From the NCBI GenBank assembly GCA_023663025.1, contig JAMPIC010000016.1:1-51907 (forward strand): DNA of 51,907 nucleotides, written 5' to 3'. A model generated the notes under the pieces. The model was not told the DNA's origin, searched no databases, and saw only the letters and a program-made list of their open reading frames with translations. This document shows, piece by piece, positions 1 to 6,524 of this stretch; position 1 is the first letter of the stretch; every line of letters starts with the position of its first letter. Position numbers and translations under genes: made by a program. Source of the DNA: Prevotella sp. GTDB lineage: Bacteria > Bacillota > Clostridia > Oscillospirales > Ruminococcaceae.

Positions 1-23
1 GCGGTGCGCAACATAGTAACTCT

Positions 24-370
24 CCAAAACGTCCCGGTGGGACGTTTTGGACGGAGCAGACCTATAGTGATGTTTTGGCAACCCAACACAATTTTGTCTC
101 GTTGAAAACATGTCCACGTTCTGCTTTCAGCAGAGGACTGTTTTCAAGGGTTACTGTACTGCGTACTGTCAAAAGGGGGAGCGGTCGTGTCCGCTCCCCC
201 TCGGAATGGCTGTCGCCATTCCTCACCCCTTTCACCGTTCGGAACGAAAGGGATTTCGCTCCCTGCGGGTCTCCATTCTGCGAATGGAGTGGCGACCAAA
301 GGGCGCCGCCCTTTGGAAACCTGCCGCCTTTGAAAAGGCGGGCGAAACTTTTAGTCGCGGCTTCGCCGCG
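24..370. repeat. String of about nine hairpins
   Basis: A gene-free 549-base stretch is packed with inverted repeats. Perfect or near-perfect stems are seen at 24-35/39-50 (12 bp, 3-nt loop), 175-184/191-200 (10 bp), 203-210/215-222 (8 bp), 271-278/282-289 (8 bp, 3-nt loop), 296-304/308-316 (9 bp, 3-nt loop), 324-330/335-341 and 356-361/365-370. An imperfect stem spans about 104-150 and another 227-252. Most loops are 3-6 nt. No U-tract follows most stems, so they are not simply stacked terminators. Short frames here look like artefacts of the palindromes. The function is unknown; a structured RNA or a mobile-element end are both possible. Confidence 0.7.
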
Positions 371-464
371 GAGTGCTCTCTACTTGTTCTGTAAATTACA
401 ATTTCCCGCAGTTATAAAAATAAACAGAGGATTGTAAACTTTCTGTGAATTCGTTCAAAACCGG

Positions 465-491
465 TTAACTTAAAAGAAATTCTGCCGATAT
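465..491 (+). promoter_or_regulatory. Possible sigma-D (flagellar) promoter
   Basis: GCCGATAT at 484-491 matches the sigma-28/sigma-D -10 element. A TTAA at 465-468, 15 bases upstream, is a weak match to the TAAA core of the -35. The same GCCGATAT -10, with a better -35, precedes the unknown gene at 37367-38077. It lies 58 bases before the start of the 303-aa gene. Confidence 0.4.
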
Positions 492-549
492 ATACAATAA
501 GGTAAACTGTATCGCTGAAACAATTCAGCGTCATTAAGGGGGCGTAATA

Positions 550-1461
550 ATGGATATAATGTGTTCGTGTTCCGTGAACAATTACATAAAAACTATGGAT
601 ATGCAGACAAAATGGCAGACAAAAAAGAAAAACGGCGACTATTCCGCAGACGGCGCAAAAACCGTTTCTCAATGGGCGGAGGAGCAGAAAGAAAAAATAC
701 GGGAAATGAGTGAAAAAACCTCAGGTACAGACAGCGGCAGCAACGGTGAATACGACAAGTCCAAGGACAAAGTTCTGAAAAGCATTACCGAAAAGCTTAA
801 CCGCGGCGACAAGCTGACTTTTTCGGAAAAACAGTACCTGCAAAAAAGAGACCCGCAGGCATACCAAACGGTTGTCGACACCGAAAAAGAGCAAATGTTC
901 TATGAGATGCAGATGAGACGGTGCAGGACAAAGGACGAATTCCACAAGCTGAGAATGATACGGACGGTATCGTCTCTCAGTACGGTCAAGTCCGTTCAGA
1001 ATAACCCGAGCGTTTCACAGGAAAGAAAGCTCGAAGTCATATCGGGCGAACAGCGGAAAAACGCCGCCTTGGAAAAGTCCGAAAAAGAATTTATCAAGCA
1101 GGGCGGACTGTCACGGCTTCCCACGCAGGCGGAATGCATAGCCGCCGCGAAAAAACTCGCCGAGGCAAGGCGCGCGGAGAAAAAGCCGAAAGATGAAACG
1201 GTTAAAAAGGTTGTTAAAAAGCCGCAGACGGTCAAGGACAAGGACGGCAAAAACTCAAAGACGAAAAAGACCGAGACAAAAACAGTTATCGTCAAGAAGA
1301 AAAATTATACTCTGAAACGGAAAATAACCCGTGCCGAAGCGGAGCAGTCCTATGTGGTGAAAAAGGTCAAAAAAGCCATGAAACGGGGAGGCATAACCGT
1401 TGCGGGAACTGCGTTCTCCGCGGCGGGCAACGCTGTCAGGACGCTGAATGTGAAAGCGTAA
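550..1461 (+). CDS. Unknown basic helical protein, 303 aa
   Basis: I do not recognise a characterised family. The protein is strongly charged and mostly helical, with no signal peptide. Residues about 20-75 are polar. A denser block at about 78-200 includes the segment KLTFSEKQYLQKRDP. The stretch from about 200 to 265 is very Lys-rich (VKK, KTKKTETK repeats), and the C-terminus is Ala/Gly/Val-rich. The ATG at 550 is preceded by AAGGGGG (536-542) at a 7-base spacing. A GCCGATAT motif upstream suggests flagellar sigma-D control, which would be unusual for cargo of an integrative element. A GNRA-looped terminator follows. It could be chromosomal or element cargo, because the left end of the element was not found. 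Confidence 0.7.
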   Translation: MDIMCSCSVNNYIKTMDMQTKWQTKKKNGDYSADGAKTVSQWAEEQKEKIREMSEKTSGTDSGSNGEYDKSKDKVLKSITEKLNRGDKLTFSEKQYLQKRDPQAYQTVVDTEKEQMFYEMQMRRCRTKDEFHKLRMIRTVSSLSTVKSVQNNPSVSQERKLEVISGEQRKNAALEKSEKEFIKQGGLSRLPTQAECIAAAKKLAEARRAEKKPKDETVKKVVKKPQTVKDKDGKNSKTKKTETKTVIVKKKNYTLKRKITRAEAEQSYVVKKVKKAMKRGGITVAGTAFSAAGNAVRTLNVKA

Positions 1462-1521
1462 AAAGCACGGGCGGAAAATGATCCGCCGAAAGCCGGGCAA
1501 AAGTTTCGGGAAAAACTGCGT

Positions 1522-1560
1522 AAAGCGGTCGGGAGAAATCCTGACCGCTTTTGTATTTTT
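1522..1560 (+). terminator. Rho-independent terminator with GAAA loop
   Basis: A 13-bp stem (1522-1534/1539-1551, one G-T wobble) closes a GAAA tetraloop and is followed by a T-rich tract. It lies 60 bases after the stop of the 303-aa gene and ends that transcript. Confidence 0.85.
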
Positions 1561-1610
1561 CATTCGGTGAGAAATTAAGCGGACATATACACGTCCCCGC
1601 CGCCGTGATT

Positions 1611-1688
1611 TCACACCCGGAAATACGGGTAATTTCTGTCGAAACCGACTTCCGTTTCCGAGCCTGTCAGATCAATTATTTGGGGCAT
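1611..1688 (-). CDS. Possible 25-aa ORF
   Basis: A short frame opens with ATG at 1688 behind an AGGGA sequence and reads MPQIIDLTG and so on to a TGA at 1611. It follows the 86-aa minus-strand ORF by 50 bases on the same strand. It could be the remaining 5' end of a longer phage-type gene. Only the start signal and the co-orientation support it. Confidence 0.25.
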   Translation of the reverse strand: MPQIIDLTGSETEVGFDRNYPYFRV

Positions 1689-1738
1689 AAAATTCCCTCT
1701 CTGTAGGCTTGTCCGGATGTTTTGACGTCCCGTAAAAT

Positions 1739-1999
1739 TTACTTATCCGTCCAAGGCGGTGGAATGTCAATACCTGTTCCGCGCCAGCGTTCCAGAGCTT
1801 TGTCGTGTTCGCCTCTGCGAATCATTTCCTCGCATTCTTCGGTAAGAATGTTAAGCCATGTTCGGGCAAAGTGCCTCATACGCCGTTCCTGCTCCTCCCG
1901 CGTAATGTCCGCGCCCACCTCGGGACGGGTCCAGCTGACTTTGCAGACTGTCCCCGTGGACAGCACAAAAGTATCTTCGCCGTGTAACGTAAAAATCAC
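1739..1999 (-). CDS. Unknown small protein, 86 aa
   Basis: No family is recognised. The composition looks natural: a beta-like N-terminus (IFTLHGEDTF), then a charged helical part (ITREEQERRMRHF, ECEEMIRRGEHDKALERW) and a Pro-rich tail. The only in-frame start is a GTG at 1997-1999, directly behind AAGGA, so the spacing is abnormally short and the true start is uncertain. A second same-strand frame from an ATG at 2120, with its own AGGAA site, runs into this gene in another frame. The pair may be a frameshifted longer gene. The type and size fit phage or integrative-element cargo, which is an inference from position only. Confidence 0.45.
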   Translation of the reverse strand: MIFTLHGEDTFVLSTGTVCKVSWTRPEVGADITREEQERRMRHFARTWLNILTEECEEMIRRGEHDKALERWRGTGIDIPPPWTDK

Positions 2000-2185
2000 T
2001 CCTTTTTGAAATTATATTCGGTGCGCGGATTGTCCTATCGCGGATTTTTGCAAAGTCGGGTATAAGGTCGACTTGCCGCTTTTCCGCTTCGCAAAGACGA
2101 GCTTTTACTCTGAACAGCATATTTTTACAATTCCTTTCTTGCACAAAATTTTTGCTGTATTATGGTTTAAAGCAAACGCAATATA

Positions 2186-2214
2186 TTGACAGATACGCTT
2201 AAATGTGTTATACT
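2186..2214 (+). promoter_or_regulatory. Sigma-A promoter of the PemK-like gene
   Basis: TTGACA (2186-2191) and TATACT (2209-2214) are separated by exactly 17 bases. The toxin-like ORF starts 142 bases further on. The 2000-2355 interval contains nothing else that I can support. Confidence 0.8.
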
Positions 2215-2355
2215 GTATGTACCGACAAACAATTAAACACAGAAAAAAGCGCACCATTAAGACCGCCGCGACATACGCCCGATACTCCGGCAATAAGCAT
2301 ATCTAAGTTAAGAAAGAACAAATACAAAAAGCAAAACACCCGAGGAGGCATAAAA

Positions 2356-3138
2356 ATGAGTAAGACAAAGGATATTACAGAACTGAATGAACATAAGGAG
2401 CAAACCGTTTCCGTTATTGAAAATTTTATTGACGAATTGATAAACGCTTCATCTGAAGAGGATATTAGTTCAAGAAAAAAAGCCGATTTAATATGCTATT
2501 GGCTGAAAGATTATATTAATTTTTTGAATTCCGAAAGGGATTTTGAACCCAAAAAGCTTAAGCGGTATAAACGCGGTGAAATAGTGAAGGTGCATCTCGG
2601 ATTCAGGATCGGGAGCGAAGAAGGGGGACTGCACTATGCTGTTGTCCTTGATACAAACAACTCGTTGTCGTCTCCTACGTTAACGGTGGTTCCGCTTACT
2701 TCCGTAAAAAAGGGAAAAGATTTGGAAAATCTGCCGAAAGGAAATGTATATTTAGGCAATGAACTGTATAATTTGTTACAGAATAAAATCGGTACCTTGA
2801 TTAAAACTGCTCAGAAAGAGGTAGACGACGTTATGAAAGAACTTGGAAGTTTTGAACGATACCTTCAGTCAGATATAACCGATGACGATTTTATACTGAA
2901 AAAACAAAATGAAATTGACCGAACTCTTGCTCTTTTAAAAAAGAGCAAGAAAGAAGTTGAAAAAATGAAAAGAGGAAGCATAGCGTTAACAAACCAAATT
3001 GTAACTGTAAGTAAGCTTAGAATATACGACCCTAAGACGCCGCGCGGCGTTCTTTCGGGCATTAGATTAAGCAACGTCAATTTGAACAAAATCGACAAAG
3101 AAATTATGTGCAATTATACCAAAAGCAATAAAACATGA
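2356..3138 (+). CDS. Long PemK/MazF-family toxin-like protein
   Basis: Residues about 70-120 carry the PemK/MazF signature (RGEIVKVHLGFRIGSEEGG followed by AVVLD and VVPLTS), the fold of mRNA-cleaving toxins. The usual family length is about 110 aa; this one has 260. A helical N-terminal domain occupies residues 1-70. A helical, probably coiled-coil insertion lies at about 150-205, ahead of the last strands (GSIALTNQIVTVSKLRI). ATG 2356 was chosen because GAGGAGG (2342-2348) precedes it; the frame is open further upstream without a site. No antitoxin gene is adjacent. It sits just upstream of the recombinase and is probably cargo of the same element. Toxicity is inferred from family only. Confidence 0.85.
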   Translation: MSKTKDITELNEHKEQTVSVIENFIDELINASSEEDISSRKKADLICYWLKDYINFLNSERDFEPKKLKRYKRGEIVKVHLGFRIGSEEGGLHYAVVLDTNNSLSSPTLTVVPLTSVKKGKDLENLPKGNVYLGNELYNLLQNKIGTLIKTAQKEVDDVMKELGSFERYLQSDITDDDFILKKQNEIDRTLALLKKSKKEVEKMKRGSIALTNQIVTVSKLRIYDPKTPRGVLSGIRLSNVNLNKIDKEIMCNYTKSNKT

Positions 3139-3147
3139 ATAAAAGTG

Positions 3148-3176
3148 TTGACTATTGCGTATTTTTAGAGTATAAT
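3148..3176 (+). promoter_or_regulatory. Sigma-A promoter of the recombinase
   Basis: TTGACT (3148-3153) and TATAAT (3171-3176) are 17 bases apart. The -35 begins 10 bases after the PemK-like stop. The leader between this promoter and the recombinase start is about 120 bases long. Confidence 0.85.
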
Positions 3177-3217
3177 GAGTATGTAACACAGCCGTTTACC
3201 GGCACGTTAAAAGACAC

Positions 3218-3270
3218 TGCCCCTTTGCGGGCAAACTCATTAAAGGCTCTGCTTTTGAAGCAGAGCCTTT
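3218..3270 (+). promoter_or_regulatory. Two hairpins in the recombinase leader
   Basis: The leader forms a small hairpin (3218-3222/3229-3233) and then a strong perfect 13-bp stem with a 3-nt loop (3242-3254/3258-3270). Three T residues end the second stem. The arrangement looks like an attenuator placed between promoter and ribosome binding site. A sensing function is not shown. Confidence 0.6.
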
Positions 3271-3300
3271 GTCTTTGCAAATTCGGAAAGGAGAACCCCC

Positions 3301-4809
3301 ATGTCCTACGCAATCTACCTAAGAAAATCCCGGGCCGACGTTGAGGCGGAAGCGAGGGGCGAGGGCGAGACCCTTGCCCGTCACGAGCATATCCTGCTGG
3401 AGCTTGCGGGGAAGCGCGGTCTTGACGTGGGCGCGGTCTACAAGGAGCTTGTTTCCGGCGAGACTATCGCCGCCCGTCCCGTTATGCAGAAGCTTATGCA
3501 GGAGGTTGGCGCCGGCAGTTGGGACGGCGTTATCTGCATGGAGATAGAGCGTCTCGCCCGCGGCGACACTATGGACCAGGGACTTGTCAGCCAGACCTTT
3601 AAATTCAGCGGGACGAAAATAGTCACCCCCTCAAAGGTGTACGACCCCAACAACGAGTTTGACGAGGAGTACTTCGAGTTCTCCCTCTTTATGAGCCGCC
3701 GCGAGTACAAGACCATTCGCCGCCGTATGCAGGCGGGGCGTCTTGCATCCGTCCGCGAGGGGAATTACATAGGATCGCAGCCGCCCTATGGGTACAAAAA
3801 GGTGCGGCTGTACGACGAAAAGTGCTTTACACTTGAGCCGATTGAGGGCGAAGCCGATACCGTCAAGCTTATTTTTGAGCTGTACACACGGCAGGATATG
3901 GGGTACAGCAAAATCGCCACATACCTTAACAAGCTGGGCATACCGCCCAAGCGCACCGACAGCTGGAGCGCCTCAAGCGTTAAGGACATAATCGGCAACC
4001 CCGTTTACTGCGGAAAGCTGCGCTGGGACAGGCGCAAGACCAAGAAAACGCTTGTGGACGGAAAGATTATTCAGTCCCGTCCTACGTCCGAGGGTACGGT
4101 TTTTGAGGGCAAGCACCCGCCGATAGTCAGTACCGAGCTTTGGGAAAAAGCGCAGGCTGTCCAAGCAAAGCAGCAGCACACCGCGAACCATTTTCAAAAC
4201 CCCTTGAAAAATCATTTTGTTGGACTGCTCTACTGCGAACAGTGCGGGCACGCAATGGTGCGCAGACCGTACAAGAACGCTGCGGCGTATTATATGTGCG
4301 TGCATAAAGGGTGCGGCTGCAAAGCGTCCTGCGAGACCGAGATTGACGAGGCGCTTATCAAAGCCATCGCCAAGCAGTACAACCGCTATAGGGTAACGCC
4401 GGAAAACCGCGGCCCCGTCCCTGCCGGAAACGGCGTGGGAGAAATAAAAAAAGCCGCCTTAACGGAGCTTGAAAAACTGAAAAGGCGGCGGGAAAAATTA
4501 TACGATTTGCTGGAACAAGAGGTGTACACCGCCGAAGTATTTGCGGAACGTTCGGCGGTTCTGAGCGAGCGCGTAAAAGAACTTGAAAAAATAATTGAAA
4601 GCCTGAAAGACGGTGTAAAAGCGCCGGCAAACATACAGGAAGCGTGCATAACACTGAAAAGCATACTTGATGATTACGGCAAGATCACCGATGCCGGAAA
4701 GCGGAACGTCCTGCTTAAAACTGCGGTGAAGCGTATAAGTTACCTCAAAACAACGGGCGGCAGATACAATAGATCCGATATGACGCTTCACGTTGATTAT
4801 ATTTTTTAG
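3301..4809 (+). CDS. Large serine recombinase (integrase)
   Basis: This 502-aa protein has the usual large serine recombinase layout. The resolvase catalytic domain (about 1-140) has nucleophile Ser10 in YLRKS. The Recombinase domain (about 160-270) is followed by a zinc ribbon with Cys312, Cys315, Cys333 and Cys338/Cys340, and a coiled coil at about 380-440. Such enzymes integrate and excise elements at att sites; excision normally also needs a small directionality factor, which I did not find. ATG 3301 follows AAGGAG (3288-3293) by 7 bases. The stop lies only 14 bases from the end of a truncated cotJC that converges on it, the classic position of an integrase beside its attachment site. Confidence 0.95.
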   Translation: MSYAIYLRKSRADVEAEARGEGETLARHEHILLELAGKRGLDVGAVYKELVSGETIAARPVMQKLMQEVGAGSWDGVICMEIERLARGDTMDQGLVSQTFKFSGTKIVTPSKVYDPNNEFDEEYFEFSLFMSRREYKTIRRRMQAGRLASVREGNYIGSQPPYGYKKVRLYDEKCFTLEPIEGEADTVKLIFELYTRQDMGYSKIATYLNKLGIPPKRTDSWSASSVKDIIGNPVYCGKLRWDRRKTKKTLVDGKIIQSRPTSEGTVFEGKHPPIVSTELWEKAQAVQAKQQHTANHFQNPLKNHFVGLLYCEQCGHAMVRRPYKNAAAYYMCVHKGCGCKASCETEIDEALIKAIAKQYNRYRVTPENRGPVPAGNGVGEIKKAALTELEKLKRRREKLYDLLEQEVYTAEVFAERSAVLSERVKELEKIIESLKDGVKAPANIQEACITLKSILDDYGKITDAGKRNVLLKTAVKRISYLKTTGGRYNRSDMTLHVDYIF

Positions 4810-4830
4810 TCTTATTTATATCATCAATGT
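4810..4830. other. Probable attachment-site junction in cotJC
   Basis: The cotJC reading frame (minus strand) is normal up to the codons for GTEELAH and then runs into TGA at 4824-4826. The recombinase stop is at 4809. The boundary between host gene and element therefore falls near 4824-4835. The exact core cannot be set because the matching left junction is not in the window. Confidence 0.6.
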
Positions 4831-5030
4831 GCAAGTTCTTCCGTACCGATATCCGTAAGCACGCCCTTGACCTGCGCGTACGGCGCGGCATAACGCTGGT
4901 TAAGGTATCTGAGCGAAGCGGACAGCTCTCCGTCCGGACCGCCGATTTGGCTGATTATATCCCGGGCAAGCTTGGGATTGCTGTTTTTGATATTTACGGG
5001 ATATTGAAGTTTTTTCTCATAAGCCCACAT
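4824..5030 (-). pseudogene. cotJC: cotJC, truncated by element insertion
   Basis: The 68 residues from MWAYEKKLQYPV to GTEELAH match the N-terminal third of CotJC, the manganese-catalase-like inner spore-coat protein (normally about 190 aa). The GTEELAH segment contributes metal ligands; the rest of the four-helix bundle is missing. The start is set by a TAATG overlap with the cotJB stop at 5030, with AAAGGAG upstream. The C-terminal part is not found elsewhere in the window, so it lies to the left of the element or is lost. If the recombinase excises the element, a complete gene would be restored, as happens for sigK and skin. Confidence 0.9.
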
Positions 5031-5284
5031 TACAAATTCGCGCTCCTTTCCCAAGGCCATGGGTCGTCTACCCAGTTAAAGCGTTCGTCGGTTGAGGATT
5101 GGTCTGCGGTTATCGGTCCGTATTGGCTTATATAGGTCTCATAAGCGGTGTTTTTCAAAGCGGTGTATTTTTTGAACATATCCAGCGCGTTACGGTCGGA
5201 CGGATGAGTGTCCAGATAAAGATTTAACTCATACAAGTAAAAATCATACATCCGGATCGCGCACATGAGATTATTTTTGTTCAC
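5030..5284 (-). CDS. cotJB: Spore coat protein CotJB
   Basis: The 84-aa protein has the CotJB pattern: YDFYLYELNLYLDTHPSD, then KYGP-like SQYGPIT and a C-terminal WVDDPWPWE motif. CotJB acts in the mother cell as a partner of CotJA and CotJC in the spore coat. The start is GTG 5284, placed 8 bases behind GGAGGG; a longer frame upstream overlaps cotJA and is not used. It overlaps cotJA by 14 bases and cotJC by one, so the three are translationally linked. Confidence 0.92.
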   Translation of the reverse strand: MNKNNLMCAIRMYDFYLYELNLYLDTHPSDRNALDMFKKYTALKNTAYETYISQYGPITADQSSTDERFNWVDDPWPWERSANL

Positions 5285-5471
5285 CGCACAAACCCTCCTT
5301 TCCGCAGAACGGCAGATCGAGGCTCGGGAACATGGTTCCGCGCTCAAGGGCGATATTTTCGGCGTAGGGAGTTTCCCAATGCTGGAACGGCACATAGCAC
5401 ATTCCTATCGGAGTTTCGGCGGGGAAAACGGTCACAGCGTCCGTATTCGATGCTTTGGTACTGATATACAT
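5271..5471 (-). CDS. cotJA: Spore coat-associated protein CotJA
   Basis: The 66-aa protein contains the conserved CotJA elements PIGMCYVPFQHWETPY and RGTMFPSLDLPF. It is the first gene of cotJABC, needed with CotJC for coat assembly. ATG 5471 has AAGGAG five bases upstream. I could not identify a convincing sigma-E promoter; a CATATTAT at 5511-5518 (minus strand) resembles a sigma-E -10, but no matching -35 was seen. Confidence 0.92.
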   Translation of the reverse strand: MYISTKASNTDAVTVFPAETPIGMCYVPFQHWETPYAENIALERGTMFPSLDLPFCGKEGLCGEQK

Positions 5472-5518
5472 AGCTTCTCCTTTCCGGTCAAGAAAACCTT
5501 AACCTGCTGTATAATATG

Positions 5519-5555
5519 AACGCGCGGCGTTTTTGGTTACAGACGTCCGCGCGTT
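5519..5555. repeat. Inverted repeat upstream of cotJA
   Basis: Perfect 9-bp arms (5519-5527 and 5547-5555, AACGCGCGG and its complement) enclose 19 bases. It lies between the pnuC stop and the cotJA start. There is no T-tract on either side, so a terminator is doubtful. An operator or an RNA structure is possible. Confidence 0.5.
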
Positions 5556-5639
5556 CCCCGAATGTACGCATTGGTGCAATTTGCTTAAATACGGAAGAAG
5601 AAGCTTTTTTTGCCGTACCGTTAAAATCCGCCCGGAAAT

Positions 5640-6332
5640 TCAGTTCGCGCCGCTCTGCCGCTTCCTCATTTTCCGCCAGTTTATGAAGCCGTAAAGGTCG
5701 TTCGCCAAAAACATCGCGAAGCAGATTATCACCGACAGATAGGAAATGTCCTCCCTCGCCGCCATTATCCACAGGACGATAAGTATAAGGTCGTTCGCCG
5801 AATACGCCAGCGCGTAGAACTCGCTTCTGCGGAATGTCAGATACACCGCGATAAAGCTTGTGGTGACGGAAACGGTACTGGGGACTATATTCGCCGTACC
5901 GAACCTGTCAAGGATAAAGTAGAAAACCACAGTCACAACAGCCGTCAGCGCAAACATGAAAATAACCTCGCCCCGCTTTATGCGGTTGACCTTTACCTCG
6001 GAGCGGTTTCCGTTGTAGGGATTGCGTATCCATGAGATAAACGCCAGCAGAGCCATGGGCGCGGACATTCCCATATAGGTTATCATTTCGCCGTAGTAAG
6101 CGAACGAGTAGGAGACTATGCCGTACAGAACGCTGAAAATGATTATCAGTATCTGCCCCGCCGGATTGCCCTTGGCGTTGAAGATGAGCGCGGTAATGCC
6201 TATCAGCGACGCGGAAAGCTTCAGCCAGCCCGTCCTGTCGAATATGAGAAAGGACGCCAGTATCGCCGTCACCGAGAAGAGCCACAACGCGATCTCGCCT
6301 TTGGTAAAGTAGTTCAGTATTTTTTTAAGCAT
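5640..6332 (-). CDS. pnuC: PnuC-family vitamin transporter
   Basis: The 230-aa, seven-helix protein fits the PnuC family (facilitators for nicotinamide riboside, with thiamine and riboflavin relatives). Features include the early GNPAGQ motif after helix 3, the SWIRNPYNG loop, and a C-terminal NDLYGFINWRKM typical of the family. The substrate cannot be fixed from sequence; nicotinamide riboside is the default. ATG 6332 has AAAGGAAAT upstream. The gene is preceded by a perfect promoter and a 100-base leader with a strong terminator, pointing to transcription attenuation by a metabolite. cotJA follows 168 bases downstream on the same strand. Confidence 0.85.
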   Translation of the reverse strand: MLKKILNYFTKGEIALWLFSVTAILASFLIFDRTGWLKLSASLIGITALIFNAKGNPAGQILIIIFSVLYGIVSYSFAYYGEMITYMGMSAPMALLAFISWIRNPYNGNRSEVKVNRIKRGEVIFMFALTAVVTVVFYFILDRFGTANIVPSTVSVTTSFIAVYLTFRRSEFYALAYSANDLILIVLWIMAAREDISYLSVIICFAMFLANDLYGFINWRKMRKRQSGAN

Positions 6333-6379
6333 AATTATTTCCTTTCTGACGGCGGTTTGCGTTTTGCGGTTTTTTCTCT

Positions 6380-6437
6380 AAAAAAACATTCGCCGGCGTA
6401 TCTTCTAAGACCTAACGATACGCGGCGAATGTTTTTT
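6380..6437 (-). terminator. Leader terminator of pnuC
   Basis: On the minus strand a 15-bp stem with one bulged base (6417-6431 paired with 6387-6402) is followed by seven T residues (6386-6380). It lies between the pnuC promoter and start codon and so would stop transcription before the gene. The A-rich segment before the stem also allows the alternative pairing described for the leader. Confidence 0.85.
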
Positions 6438-6475
6438 ACGCATTCCGCTGCCCGGTGGCAGTTCCGTATTTTATT
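6438..6475 (-). promoter_or_regulatory. Candidate riboswitch aptamer of pnuC
   Basis: Only about 38 transcribed bases precede the terminator. They can form TACG/CGTA closing a bulged helix with an inner CTGCC-ACCG-GGCAG hairpin. The segment GCGGAATG can instead pair with CATT(CG)CCGC in the 5' arm of the terminator. That gives mutually exclusive antiterminator and terminator states. I cannot assign it to a known class: it is too short for TPP or FMN aptamers and lacks preQ1 motifs. The ligand is unknown. Confidence 0.5.
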
Positions 6476-6481
6476 GTAAGT

Positions 6482-6510
6482 ATTATAGCACGTCCGCGGG
6501 GGAATGTCAA
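6482..6510 (-). promoter_or_regulatory. Sigma-A promoter of pnuC
   Basis: On the minus strand TTGACA (6510-6505) and TATAAT (6487-6482) are 17 bases apart, a full consensus. It lies in the 192-base gap after the ABC permease gene. Confidence 0.9.
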
Positions 6511-6524
6511 GGGGGAAAACGGTT

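Noticed and set aside
1851..2120. Second minus-strand frame overlapping the 86-aa gene
   Set aside because: Only its first 35 codons look natural, and it then overlaps the better-composed 86-aa frame. It is noted there as a possible frameshift partner instead.
6438..6475. Assignment of the pnuC leader to the NAD+-II riboswitch
   Set aside because: Only a few short blocks are similar, and the upstream pseudoknot strand was not found, so no class is named.
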